The notes under the pieces are model-generated. The model ran no database searches. It saw only the letters and a program-made list of their open reading frames with translations, and was not told where the DNA came from. This document shows positions 34,391-43,013 of a DNA stretch of 45,356 nt, in pieces. The position numbers were made by a program, and so were the translations under genes. How positions within the stretch are numbered: the stretch's first letter is position 1; every line of letters begins with the position of its first letter. Origin of the DNA: Planctomycetota bacterium. GTDB taxonomy: Bacteria; Planctomycetota; PUPC01; JACPCR01. Location: NCBI GenBank assembly GCA_027625095.1, contig JAQBXN010000065.1:1-45356 (forward strand). The letters run 5' to 3'.

Positions 34391-37300
34391 ATGATTTCTT
34401 CGAGAATTCTCATTCTAGCTCCCATCGTTCTGGTTCTTGCGCCGACAGCGTTCGCAGAGAACGGTGAGATACCCCCGGATGCGTTGTCGCTGCAGGCGCC
34501 GCTCTTTCATGATTCCTCCAGCAAGACCGGGCCAAAGCCCGTATCCGAAATCGATGGCCTGAACTTTGTCGAGGAAGATGGGCGGCGCTTTCTGAGACTG
34601 GTGAAGGCGGCTCCTGGCACGCCAGATGTGGCGCTTGCCTGGCCGGCTCGGGAAATAATCTCCAATACGCAGGGGTCGATCAGTTTCTGGATTCGCTTTC
34701 GAACTGTGTCGCCTTCGATCCACTCGATGTACATGTGGGGGCGGAAGCAGGCGCCGGTGCCGTTCCGGCTGGTGAGTACGGGGGGTGGACACTGGCATTT
34801 CATGATCGAGGAGATCAAATACGAACCGCCGGCGAAGGGGGAAAAGCCGCCCGAGAAACTGAAACTTGAAGACACGGACGTGGAAGAGACACTCAAGGCA
34901 AAAGGCAGCGAACTTATCGTCGAAGAAAAGGATTTCCTTAAGGAACTCAAGAAGGCCAGCGGAGAAAAAACACCGCTTTCCACGTTCAATTTCATCTCTA
35001 CTGTTCGGCCCTTTCCGGAGAACGGGCTTGGTGGAGAAGCCCCCGGTTATCGGCAGCTATTTGAAGAGACCGAATGGCATCACGTGGCTTACACTTGGCG
35101 CTCTGTAAATCATCGAACTTATCTCGATGGGCTGTCCGCAGGCGGCGCTGGCGGTGACAGGACATTCAGCCGCATGGCCGAAATAATCGATGACAAGGCG
35201 CGACTGGAGCTTCGAACCGAAGACGTGGATATCGCGGACCTGCGCGTCTATCGCCGCGCCTTGAGTGATGAGGAAATCAAGACTCTGTCCTCTGCCAGGG
35301 CGAACGAATATATCAAAGTCGATCCTCGATTCGAAGTTTGGGCGGACTGGGCGCCAACTATCGGGAGAACCGTCGTCTATGCGAATGTTTCCGACTATCC
35401 CACGGCCAGACGTGTCGACGTTTCCTGCGTGAACGCTGGTGACGGCAACGTGCTCCACAAGGCCGCTATGTATGAGTTCCCCGGCGGGATCGGGGAACAG
35501 GTGGTCAAAGTCTTCGAGGATGAGCCCTTCCCTGCCGGCAAGTATTGCTTCGATGCCGTGGTCTTTGATGCGGGTGGCAATCAACTCGCTAAGGCTCGTT
35601 CAACCACGCGCGACGTCGACAAGCCCGATCTTGTCTGGTTCGGTTTCGAGGGCGGTCTCAAGAAGAATCGAAAAATCAGAATCCTGGCGCCTTACACGCC
35701 GCTTAGATCTGCCGAATCTGAAATCTCGACGGTCACCGCCACCTATCACCTGGCCCAGAATGGTCTCCCGAAATCCATCGCGGTCAAAGGAAGTGAACTG
35801 CTTGCTGCTCCCATCCGTCTCGATGTGGTCTCGGAAGGCCAATCGCTCGAATTCACCGGTGGCAAAGGCCTCTCGGCAATCACGAATGAGGAAGACCAGG
35901 CGAGCTGGCAATCAGAAAGCGAGTCCGCGGACGGCCACCGGCTCAGCGTCGATGCCTTCATGGAATACGACGGCGTGGTGCGTTTTGACGTGACCCTGTC
36001 GCCGAAAGATGCGCTGAAGGCGGACCGCATTGAGCTGCGGATTCCCTATCGGCCGGAACTGGCGCGCCTCGCTCACTTGGGTTACTCGTGGTATTTCATG
36101 TCCCTCGGCCCCGCCGAGGACGGTACGTGGAACTGCAAATCAATCCACTGGGGCGGCTATTCGCAGACGAGGTTCATTCGCCGGCCAGGTGTACTCTTTG
36201 ACTCGAATGACTTCGCCAGCATGGGGCATCCGGGGCGGCCACCGGCGCGCTTCAATTACATTCCTTACCTCCACGTCGGCAATCATCACCGCGGACTTTC
36301 CTGGTTCGTGGACAACGACCGAAACTGGATACACGGCGGCGCGCCAGCGGTCGAGTTTGTCGCCCGGGGCGACGAGACTTTTCTTCGAGCCCATCTCGTT
36401 GGGCGCGAGACCGAGTTGCGAAAGCCGATCACCTTCCGTTTCTACCTGCTCGCCAATCCGTTCAAACCGCTGCCGAAGGATTGGCGCACCTGGGATATCG
36501 CGGATTATCAGCAGAGAAACGCGGTCAGCCGCCGAACGCAGCATCAATTCTGGTGGCACTGGGGCGAATATGCGCAGAACTTTTATCCCTATCCGGGCGG
36601 CGTTCAGGGGACGAGCTACGAAAGCTGGCAAGGCAAATTCAAGGGCGGCACGCTTCGGCACATCCCGTTCATCAATTTCGGATCGCCAGGCGGGTTCTCC
36701 TTCTGGAACGAGGAACACAAGGTGCTGCCTTTTTCATGGAAACTCCACAACACGCGGGCGCATCAGGATTACATGATGTACTGGATGGATCGCTGCCATC
36801 GCGAAATTGGGATTCGCGGCGTCTATATCGACGAACCTTATGTCGAGCCCTTCAGCTACAACGTGCTCGCTGGCGACGCGGCGTACATCCACAGCGACGG
36901 CACTCGCAGCATGGGCTACCGCTACATGGAAGCCCGCGAAACCATGCGTCGCTACAAGCAGCTCTTTACGGAACTCGGCGAAGAGGTCGCCATCTGGGTG
37001 CACAATACCGCCTATCGTCCCCTGCCGATTTACACGTTTGCCGATATCGGCATGGATGGCGAACACCCGCAATTCTGGGTCACCCAGTGGGACAACTATC
37101 ACGTCTGGTATAACGGGACGTTTGGCCGCGGCTATATAGCCGGGCAGTCTACAGGCGTGGTCGGAACGATGATGTACCACCACACCTCCGATGCGAGAGG
37201 CCCGAACAGTTTTCAAAAAGTTCACACCAAGAATCGCCAGTATCTGTCGGTCACGCTCCCGTTCGGCATCCTGCCCATGAAGATGACCTTCGACGCCGAA

Positions 37301-38803
37301 CTCGACCGCACTAACAACATCCGTGAGGCGTTTGGCATTTTTGATGAAGGGCTCGAAGACTATTGGGTCAACGACTTTGGCCAGGTCATGCCGGATACGG
37401 GATTCTCAACCTGGTTTTACGGCGCGACCCTCGTCCGGAATCGGAAGCGCAACCGGGCGATGCTCTACCTGTCGTATCCGAATCTGGATCAGTCCGCGCG
37501 CACCGAAGTGAAAGGCCGGTTCGACAAACTCGATCTCGGCAAGCCGAACAACCACGCCTGGCACGCGGAAACCGGCGTTTCAGTACGGATCGAAGACAAA
37601 ATGTTTCTCGACCACGTTCCTGATGACTTCGGCGCCATCTGGATTGAAGGCCACGACGCCCCGCAAAAGCCGAGGCCTGATGGAGCTATCCTGGGAGTGT
37701 CTTTCGACAAGAATCTCGAAGCCGATTTCGGGGGCGGATTTCGCGCAGTCGAGTTCTCCGGAGCCGAAGCCGACCCTGAGCCTGTTGCTGGTCATACCGG
37801 CCACGCGCTTCCAATCGGACCCGGCATAAAAGCCGTAGGGTATTCCGTCGTACCCTCCTGGATTGCTGGTTCGTTGGAGATGCGCGTCCGGGTGGATGAA
37901 GTCGGGGAAGCTCCCTTGCAACTTGTGGTTCTGCGTCACCACCTCGAAACATCGCTCTCACTGGTAAGGACTGAAGGCGGATCTCCAGCCGTCCTTGTCA
38001 TCACCCGCGAGCAGCCACTGAAGGCTGACCCCACAGCATGGGCGTACGCCATCGGCAATCAGGGGCAGACGTTTGAAAAGCTGCTGCCTGTTCCGGAACT
38101 TGTAAACGGAAAGTGGCACATGCTTTCCCTTTCGTGGCAATCGGGTCAGTACCAAGTCTACTGGGAGGGCAAGATGCTTGGCGAACTGAGCCGCGCGGTC
38201 GGACCGCGCCTCCGGGACACTACCGCTCCTGCTTCTGGTGTTTGGTTGGGTGACGGCCGAGGTGAGACCTCCGGCAAGGCCAGCATTGACTCTGTGATAG
38301 TTTACGACTGGGGGCTGGCAGAGAGAGACCTTGCGACTCGCAAAGATGCTGTCGCCTTGACTCCAATAAAACGTCCCCCGACCCTCACCGATTTCGGCGC
38401 CTGGGGATTCATCAAAGATCCGCAGAACATTTCGGTGGTGGCAAACTTTCGGTCGCATGAGAATTTCGGTGTGATTGTGGCCGTCGAGTGCGAGGTCTTT
38501 GCAAAGGGCAATCTCAAGCAATCGCTAGCCAAGACGACTCTCTATCCCTGGCAGGGCTTCGGGTGGGGCAGTCTTTCATTCACCGAGCTACCCAAAATCA
38601 GCCAGGCCCTTGATCTGAAAATCGAAGACGCCCCGGAAGAGGACGACGATCTCGCCGAGTTAAGCGAAAGCGTCGATGCAGGCGTCCGTGAATGGATCCT
38701 CCGTTTCAAGCTCCGGGGTGTAAGAGCAGGAAAACCCTTCGATGCTGGTCTGAAAGAGATCAGTCTGAAGCACGATTTTATCGAAGAGGAGTTAGGTAAG
38801 TGA
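34391..38803 (+). CDS. secreted LamG - DUF6067 glycoside hydrolase - LamG protein
   Basis: 1470 residues from ATG 34391, chosen because the signal peptide (ILILAPIVLVLAPTAFA) starts there; an earlier in-frame ATG (34307) would bury it. Residues about 30-300 are a LamG/concanavalin-like domain (GSISFWIRFRT, EWHHVAYTW, RVYRRALSDEEI) with a charged E/K-rich insert near 160-190. The centre (about 520-1080) is a DUF6067-type glycosidase (FWWHWGEYAQNF, GGTLRHIPFINFG, GIRGVYIDEPYVEPF, AYRPLPIYTFADIGMDGEH). A second LamG-like domain (about 1150-1320) and a beta domain follow. DUF6067 enzymes are common in glycan-degrading PVC bacteria. Outer-surface action is expected. Confidence 0.85.
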   Translation: MISSRILILAPIVLVLAPTAFAENGEIPPDALSLQAPLFHDSSSKTGPKPVSEIDGLNFVEEDGRRFLRLVKAAPGTPDVALAWPAREIISNTQGSISFWIRFRTVSPSIHSMYMWGRKQAPVPFRLVSTGGGHWHFMIEEIKYEPPAKGEKPPEKLKLEDTDVEETLKAKGSELIVEEKDFLKELKKASGEKTPLSTFNFISTVRPFPENGLGGEAPGYRQLFEETEWHHVAYTWRSVNHRTYLDGLSAGGAGGDRTFSRMAEIIDDKARLELRTEDVDIADLRVYRRALSDEEIKTLSSARANEYIKVDPRFEVWADWAPTIGRTVVYANVSDYPTARRVDVSCVNAGDGNVLHKAAMYEFPGGIGEQVVKVFEDEPFPAGKYCFDAVVFDAGGNQLAKARSTTRDVDKPDLVWFGFEGGLKKNRKIRILAPYTPLRSAESEISTVTATYHLAQNGLPKSIAVKGSELLAAPIRLDVVSEGQSLEFTGGKGLSAITNEEDQASWQSESESADGHRLSVDAFMEYDGVVRFDVTLSPKDALKADRIELRIPYRPELARLAHLGYSWYFMSLGPAEDGTWNCKSIHWGGYSQTRFIRRPGVLFDSNDFASMGHPGRPPARFNYIPYLHVGNHHRGLSWFVDNDRNWIHGGAPAVEFVARGDETFLRAHLVGRETELRKPITFRFYLLANPFKPLPKDWRTWDIADYQQRNAVSRRTQHQFWWHWGEYAQNFYPYPGGVQGTSYESWQGKFKGGTLRHIPFINFGSPGGFSFWNEEHKVLPFSWKLHNTRAHQDYMMYWMDRCHREIGIRGVYIDEPYVEPFSYNVLAGDAAYIHSDGTRSMGYRYMEARETMRRYKQLFTELGEEVAIWVHNTAYRPLPIYTFADIGMDGEHPQFWVTQWDNYHVWYNGTFGRGYIAGQSTGVVGTMMYHHTSDARGPNSFQKVHTKNRQYLSVTLPFGILPMKMTFDAELDRTNNIREAFGIFDEGLEDYWVNDFGQVMPDTGFSTWFYGATLVRNRKRNRAMLYLSYPNLDQSARTEVKGRFDKLDLGKPNNHAWHAETGVSVRIEDKMFLDHVPDDFGAIWIEGHDAPQKPRPDGAILGVSFDKNLEADFGGGFRAVEFSGAEADPEPVAGHTGHALPIGPGIKAVGYSVVPSWIAGSLEMRVRVDEVGEAPLQLVVLRHHLETSLSLVRTEGGSPAVLVITREQPLKADPTAWAYAIGNQGQTFEKLLPVPELVNGKWHMLSLSWQSGQYQVYWEGKMLGELSRAVGPRLRDTTAPASGVWLGDGRGETSGKASIDSVIVYDWGLAERDLATRKDAVALTPIKRPPTLTDFGAWGFIKDPQNISVVANFRSHENFGVIVAVECEVFAKGNLKQSLAKTTLYPWQGFGWGSLSFTELPKISQALDLKIEDAPEEDDDLAELSESVDAGVREWILRFKLRGVRAGKPFDAGLKEISLKHDFIEEELGK

Positions 38804-38823
38804 GTTTGGAAAAATTTCGTAGC

Positions 38824-38869
38824 GACATGCTGCCAGTATGTCTGCTCACAAGCAGGCAGGCTGCTTGTG
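38824..38869. repeat. pair of short hairpins before the GH28-like gene
   Basis: GACATGCTG-C-CAGTATGTC (38824-38842, one mismatch) and CACAAGCAG-GCAGG-CTGCTTGTG (38847-38869, perfect). They fill the 100-bp gap between the DUF6067 protein and the next gene. The CATGCTG/CAGCATG theme recurs at 23145-23159, so these look like dispersed palindromes. Confidence 0.5.
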
Positions 38870-38903
38870 GCTACACCCTTACTGCGTTTGGATTCATTCT
38901 GAC

Positions 38904-40421
38904 ATGAAACACCGCATCACGAACACAATATTTACATTGCTTCCTGCACTGATGATCGCCTCATCATTCGCAGAGGCAGAATCACCACTCATCACCTACG
39001 AAGGCCCGAAAGGCATCAAGGCATCGACACTCTATACGGTCACGGTAAATGGCAAGCCTGTCTTCGTTTATCCGTGCACGGTGGGGACGATTGCGGATGA
39101 CAAGGGCGAGCTTCTTCCGAATCGACACGCAGTCAAAAAGGCGGAGTCTGCCGCATTTTGTGTTTTCGATTTCAAAGGAGAAGTGGATGTAGCCGCAACG
39201 GTTCATGGGCCGCAGTTGCACCTGCCTCTGAAGTCAGCGATTGTCCGTCCGCTCCGCCAGAAGATTGCTCCGGAACTCGAAGACAACACCATCCGATTCC
39301 GACTGGCGAGTCCTTGCAAACTATCTGTCGAACCCAATGGATCGGTTGTGGCTCCACTGTTCATCTTTGCCAATTCCCTCGAGACGGATTGTCCGAAACC
39401 GGATGACCCCAATGTGAAGTATTTTTCACCGGGAGTGCATACCCTCGGTTTTCACGACAAGGTCGAATCCAATACCACTTTCTATATCGCGGGCGGCGCC
39501 GTGGTTTACGGACACCTCTGGGGCGATGGGGTGAAGAATGTAAGAATCCTTGGCAGAGGCGTCCTCGATTGCAGCCGATCACCGGGTGAAGGGTCAGCAT
39601 GGGACGCCCGCAACGAGTTCGGGATGAACCGGCGGCAGATACGGTTCTTCAAATCGAAGGACATCTTCATCGAAGGAATCGTCATGCTTGACTCGCCATC
39701 GTGGGGAATCGAACTGACTCACTGCGACGACGTCACGGTCCGCAATGTGAAGATTATTACCTGGCGCGGGGCGTGCGATGCGATTGATGTGTGCAGTTCC
39801 GAAAATGTGGCGGTCGACGACTGCTTTGTCCGAACGCACGACGACTCCCTGAACGTGAAGGGCCTCACCGACCTTTGCTACCCGGCCAATGCGGATGGAA
39901 GTTGGAGCCCCGCCGGGGTCAGGAAGCCTGCGCGCAATATACGGTTCACTAACTGCGTGGTATGGAACGACCGAGCCCACGCCCTGATGATCGGCCCGGA
40001 GACTCGAACGTCCGCAATTACGAATGTGCTTTACCGCGGTATCGACATCATCCACGCGCTCAGTGTAGACGTGCTGGGTATTTACAGCAGCGACTCCGCC
40101 GAGATCAGCAACATCCGTTACGAAGACATCCGCATCGAAGACCCGCGCTGTCAGACGCTCTTCTCAATTCGCGTTCATCCCACGTACGTTACCGCCGACC
40201 CGAATTGCGGGCCGGTAAGCAACGTCGTCTACAAGGACATCCAGGTGACCACCCACGGCCCGCTCTACTCCGGCATCTGCGGCGACAAGGAAAAAATATC
40301 CGGCCTCACCTTCGAGAATATCCGCATCAATGGCGAGTTAATGAAAAACACTGAACAAATGAAATTGATCAGCCGCGGGCAGGTGGAAGATGTCAAGGTC
40401 ACCGTGTCTTCCGAAGAATAA
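38904..40421 (+). CDS. secreted GH28-like right-handed beta-helix protein
   Basis: 505 residues from ATG 38904 (signal peptide ITNTIFTLLPALMIASSFAEA). After an N-terminal sandwich (about 25-170) the chain shows beta-helix rungs (NVRILGRGVLDCSR, SKDIFIEGIVMLDSPSWGIEL, HCDDVTVRNVKIITW). The motif CDAIDVCSSENVAVDDCFVRTHDDSL has the paired Asp of GH28 polygalacturonases (..D..ID..DD). The later His motif is HALMIGPET rather than GHG. It probably cleaves galacturonan or a related uronate polymer outside the cytoplasm. Last gene of the locus. Confidence 0.85.
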   Translation: MKHRITNTIFTLLPALMIASSFAEAESPLITYEGPKGIKASTLYTVTVNGKPVFVYPCTVGTIADDKGELLPNRHAVKKAESAAFCVFDFKGEVDVAATVHGPQLHLPLKSAIVRPLRQKIAPELEDNTIRFRLASPCKLSVEPNGSVVAPLFIFANSLETDCPKPDDPNVKYFSPGVHTLGFHDKVESNTTFYIAGGAVVYGHLWGDGVKNVRILGRGVLDCSRSPGEGSAWDARNEFGMNRRQIRFFKSKDIFIEGIVMLDSPSWGIELTHCDDVTVRNVKIITWRGACDAIDVCSSENVAVDDCFVRTHDDSLNVKGLTDLCYPANADGSWSPAGVRKPARNIRFTNCVVWNDRAHALMIGPETRTSAITNVLYRGIDIIHALSVDVLGIYSSDSAEISNIRYEDIRIEDPRCQTLFSIRVHPTYVTADPNCGPVSNVVYKDIQVTTHGPLYSGICGDKEKISGLTFENIRINGELMKNTEQMKLISRGQVEDVKVTVSSEE

Positions 40422-40479
40422 GTCTGGTGGCCGTTTCAAGACCACGTCACCCTCGGACGCATTAGAAGGGGGGCCCCAT

Positions 40480-40736
40480 ATGCGGACATTGGGTTGGCAG
40501 CGAGACCCTTGCGCTGACGTGGACGCGGCAGTAATGCGTCAAGAAGGAATCCGCTGGTTGAGCCCATCGGGAACTTCCTCCCCATAAACACCTGGCCCGA
40601 CAAGGTCAAGGACGTCGAAGACCTCGTCGTTGATCTGGAGAAGGAGTTGTGGTTGCATGAACTTGCGTCAAGTGCTGGAAACGGAAAACTCTATACTATC
40701 GGTGACCACAGTTATCCCCTCGAGCTTCCGCCATGA
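40480..40736 (+). pseudogene. remnants of two old reading frames
   Basis: The 311-bp gap 40422-40732 holds two decayed frames. One ends GSETLALTWTRQ-stop (TAA 40531-40533), closely like the ALTWTRQ-stop of the secreted hydrolase that ends at 34203. The other is open from 40518 to the TGA at 40734 (PLVEPIGNFLPINTWPDKV, then LHELASSAGNGKLYTI) but has no ATG and no ribosome site. They suggest the ends of lost carbohydrate-enzyme genes. Confidence 0.5.
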
Positions 40737-40975
40737 CCCCAGACCTGCAAATTAAGTTTCCTAGCGAAGCCGAACAGCTCTGCCGGCGAGTCGCTGAGGA
40801 GAAGCATCTGACTCCGGGGCAGCGAATACGTGCGGTTTGTGATGCCCTGGATGCGGCAGAGAGACTCTCTCTGTCCGGGGGCCAGCGAAGCCACCAATTG
40901 GCCTACCACCAGCGTTGCGAGGAAGAGTGGCAACAAATGATGAAGGAGTTTATCGCCAGGCATGTCGAATCCTGA
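40733..40975 (+). CDS. small protein paired with the nucleotidyltransferase, possible antitoxin
   Basis: 80 residues, mainly helical and charged (FPSEAEQLCRRVAEEKHLTPGQRIRAVCDALDAAERL; CEEEWQQMMKEFIARHVES). I do not recognise a named family. Its stop overlaps the next start by 14 bases, so the two are co-translated. A small helical partner in front of a minimal nucleotidyltransferase is a common plan of predicted toxin-antitoxin or regulatory pairs. No good ribosome site is seen before ATG 40733. Confidence 0.65.
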   Translation: MTPDLQIKFPSEAEQLCRRVAEEKHLTPGQRIRAVCDALDAAERLSLSGGQRSHQLAYHQRCEEEWQQMMKEFIARHVES

Positions 40976-41546
40976 AAATCCACTCTCAGGTGAACTCTTC
41001 ATCGCTCTCCAGCGACTGACCGAGGTGCTCAATGATAGAGGCGCAGATTATGCCTTGATAGGCGGTCTGGGCAGCGCTATCCGGGGCGCTATTCGCACCA
41101 CGAGAGACGTTGATATCCTCCTGGCAATTCCCCAGTTAAAGCTGCCGCCCCTTTTAGAGGGATTCAGGGACGTTGGATTCCATTTGGATGTGGCCGAATG
41201 CATCCGGCAGTGGAACCAAGATAACCTAACCGATTTCAATTTAGGGGCAGTTCGGATCGATTTGTTAAAGGCGTCACTCCCGGTCTTTCAGGCCGTCCTC
41301 AAGCGGGCAAAGTGGGAAGTCGTGGACGGACACGCCATCCGGGCAGCAGATGCTGAGGGACTCATCCTCCTGAAGTTGATCTCGTTTCGACCTCGTGACC
41401 AGGAGGACATTCAGGGCATCCTCGCATCCAGCCCCGGCACCCTTGACCTGGATTGGATCAGATTCGAATGGCAGAAATTGGAAGGATCGGACCCCGCCCG
41501 AAAAGAAGTCTTCGAGAGGATGGTCGATGTGTTTTACACGGACTGA
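40962..41546 (+). CDS. AbiEii/DUF6036-like nucleotidyltransferase
   Basis: 194 residues. The nucleotidyltransferase motif is IGGLGSAIRGAIRTTRDVDILL: GG..S followed by D49 and D51, the metal-binding pair. Residues about 60-190 are helical with LILLKLISFRPRDQEDIQGIL, as in AbiEii/MNT-type proteins. Such enzymes transfer AMP or CMP to tRNA or to partner proteins and act as toxins or regulators. It starts inside the gene for the 80-residue protein. Whether it is a toxin here is inferred. Confidence 0.85.
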   Translation: MSNPENPLSGELFIALQRLTEVLNDRGADYALIGGLGSAIRGAIRTTRDVDILLAIPQLKLPPLLEGFRDVGFHLDVAECIRQWNQDNLTDFNLGAVRIDLLKASLPVFQAVLKRAKWEVVDGHAIRAADAEGLILLKLISFRPRDQEDIQGILASSPGTLDLDWIRFEWQKLEGSDPARKEVFERMVDVFYTD

Positions 41547-41592
41547 GAAGGAATGCTTTTCCAGCGATTGAAAGGAAAGGACTGATCGGCCC

Positions 41593-42012
41593 GTGTCTCT
41601 GAGCCATCTTCAAATCGGTCTGCGATATCTGCTGGGCGCCTTCTTCATCTTTGCCGGCTCCCTGCATTTCGCTCGGAGTGAGCCATTCGTGGCCATCGTC
41701 CCCCCGTACTTGCCGTATCCCCTTGCGCTGGTCCTGATCAGCGGTTTTTTTGAGATTTTGGGCGGCGTGGGAGTGCTTATACCCCGTACCCGACGCCTGG
41801 CGGGATATGGCCTGATCGCACTCTTGGCGGCGGTGTTCCCCGCAAACGTCCACATGGCAGTCCATGCGATACAACTGCCCGGCCTGCATGTCCCGGACTC
41901 CCTGCTCTGGTACCGTTTGCCTCTGCAATTGGTTTTGATCGCCTGGGTCTGGTGGTGCGCCTGCACCCATGATGGCACAAGCCCAGGCAAGAAAAACGAA
42001 ATGACAAATTGA
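41593..42012 (+). CDS. DoxX-family membrane protein
   Basis: 139 residues from GTG 41593 with four hydrophobic helices: LQIGLRYLLGAFFIFAGSLHF (6-26), YPLALVLISGFFEILGGVGVLI (41-62), RLAGYGLIALLAAVFPANVHM (68-88) and LPLQLVLIAWVWWC (109-122). The GSLHF and PANVHMA motifs are typical of DoxX/DoxD-like proteins. It sits in the inner membrane; the role of the family, sometimes linked to thiol or redox stress, is not clear. Its neighbours do not define a pathway. Confidence 0.85.
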   Translation: MSLSHLQIGLRYLLGAFFIFAGSLHFARSEPFVAIVPPYLPYPLALVLISGFFEILGGVGVLIPRTRRLAGYGLIALLAAVFPANVHMAVHAIQLPGLHVPDSLLWYRLPLQLVLIAWVWWCACTHDGTSPGKKNEMTN

Positions 42013-42184
42013 TCGTGGACAATCGGAAAGGGAAAGGACAGGACTGGCCCGGGAGGGACTCGTGAGCCGCCCTGCATCCTTTTACTTTCGAAGAAACCAT
42101 TCTCTAACCCGTGCGTCTTTACTATACTTGTCGGGCTCAAGTGAATACTTTGCGATCCGAAATCCCCCTGCGGAGGTCTGGCTG

Positions 42185-42811
42185 ATGCGTTATCCATTTC
42201 AGTGGCTTCTGTTCACCGTTTCTGGCGCGTGCATCCTGTCTTGCTGGACAATGCTGTCGGCAGATTCGGGACCACCCAAGGCGTCACCACAGGAAGCTCC
42301 TTCAAAGGCAACTGGCCAGGCGGAATCAGGTAAAGTTGCCTCCTCGGAGAATTCCGGGAAATTTTCGGCAGAGGCCGTTGACGCGGGTGGGCCGCAGTGT
42401 TCTGCTGGCTGTGCCGCGGCTCCGAGTGCCGGGCGAACCATCTCCGATACGGAAATTGTCGCTCACCTCACCAGGCTCGCCGGCGAAGAAACTGGATCGG
42501 CCACCCCCTCCATGGAAACACTGCTCTTCTACCGCAAAGAGGTCGTGAACTGGGTCGGGGTTCATGGGACGACACCTCTGGACGAAGCGCGGGCGGAATT
42601 CCTGAAAAAGGAACTCGAACGCGGGATGCGGGCCAGGGTCCATTTCCGCATTGTAGATTCGGAGGGCGCATGCCGGATCGAACTCGAGGCAGAAGTGCCC
42701 ATCGGAGAGAAGCAACACTTGCACCCGGCGGCCGCGATTGATGTCACCCCGCCGGAGTTCAGCTTCACTGTTCGGCGAGTCGGCCTCCATCACCTCTGGA
42801 CCCGATTGTGA
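42185..42811 (+). CDS. secreted protein, probably truncated by an in-frame TGA
   Basis: 208 residues from ATG 42185, preceded by GGAGG nine bases away. Signal peptide at 1-27 (WLLFTVSGACILSCWTMLSA); two Cys give a weak lipobox only. Then a low-complexity S/A/E/G region (about 28-85) with CSAGCAAAP, and a C-terminal domain (about 90-208) of no recognised family. The stop TGA at 42809-42811 is followed directly, in the same frame, by 61 more coding-like codons (42812-42997), so the intact protein may have been about 270 residues. It is followed by the DUF2330 gene. Confidence 0.7.
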   Translation: MRYPFQWLLFTVSGACILSCWTMLSADSGPPKASPQEAPSKATGQAESGKVASSENSGKFSAEAVDAGGPQCSAGCAAAPSAGRTISDTEIVAHLTRLAGEETGSATPSMETLLFYRKEVVNWVGVHGTTPLDEARAEFLKKELERGMRARVHFRIVDSEGACRIELEAEVPIGEKQHLHPAAAIDVTPPEFSFTVRRVGLHHLWTRL

Positions 42812-42997
42812 GTGGAGGGCCGCCACTTCGGCGTCGGGCCGTGGTTCACGGTCCAGAAAGAGCAGGAATGGAAAAATCTCGGGAAGTTTCTCATGAGCAA
42901 CGGCAGCCGGAGCATCTGGGCAAGGCTGGAAGTCCGGCTGGATTTTGCCGCCCCCAACATCGATGGAATTCCGGTTCAGCTTTCAAAATTTGAATGA
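42812..42997 (+). pseudogene. in-frame continuation of the preceding secreted protein
   Basis: 61 codons in the same frame as the preceding gene, beginning with GTG straight after its TGA. The product (RHFGVGPWFTVQKEQEWK, then SRSIWARLEVRLDFAAPNI) looks like a folded C-terminal piece and not a free small protein. Either a nonsense change (for example from TGG) split the gene or this is translated separately by stop-start coupling (TGAGTG). A ribosome site for the next gene (AAGGAG) follows. Confidence 0.5.
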
Positions 42998-43013
42998 ACA
43001 AGGAGACCCGGCC

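Noticed and set aside
36481..37113. 210-codon frame within the DUF6067 gene
   Set aside because: Shifted frame of a well-supported long gene; the product is R/H-rich with no domain.
4065..42811. Alternative genetic code (TGA read as sense)
   Set aside because: Intact genes such as fbaA and several TA genes end in TGA at the expected place, so TGA is a stop in this organism.
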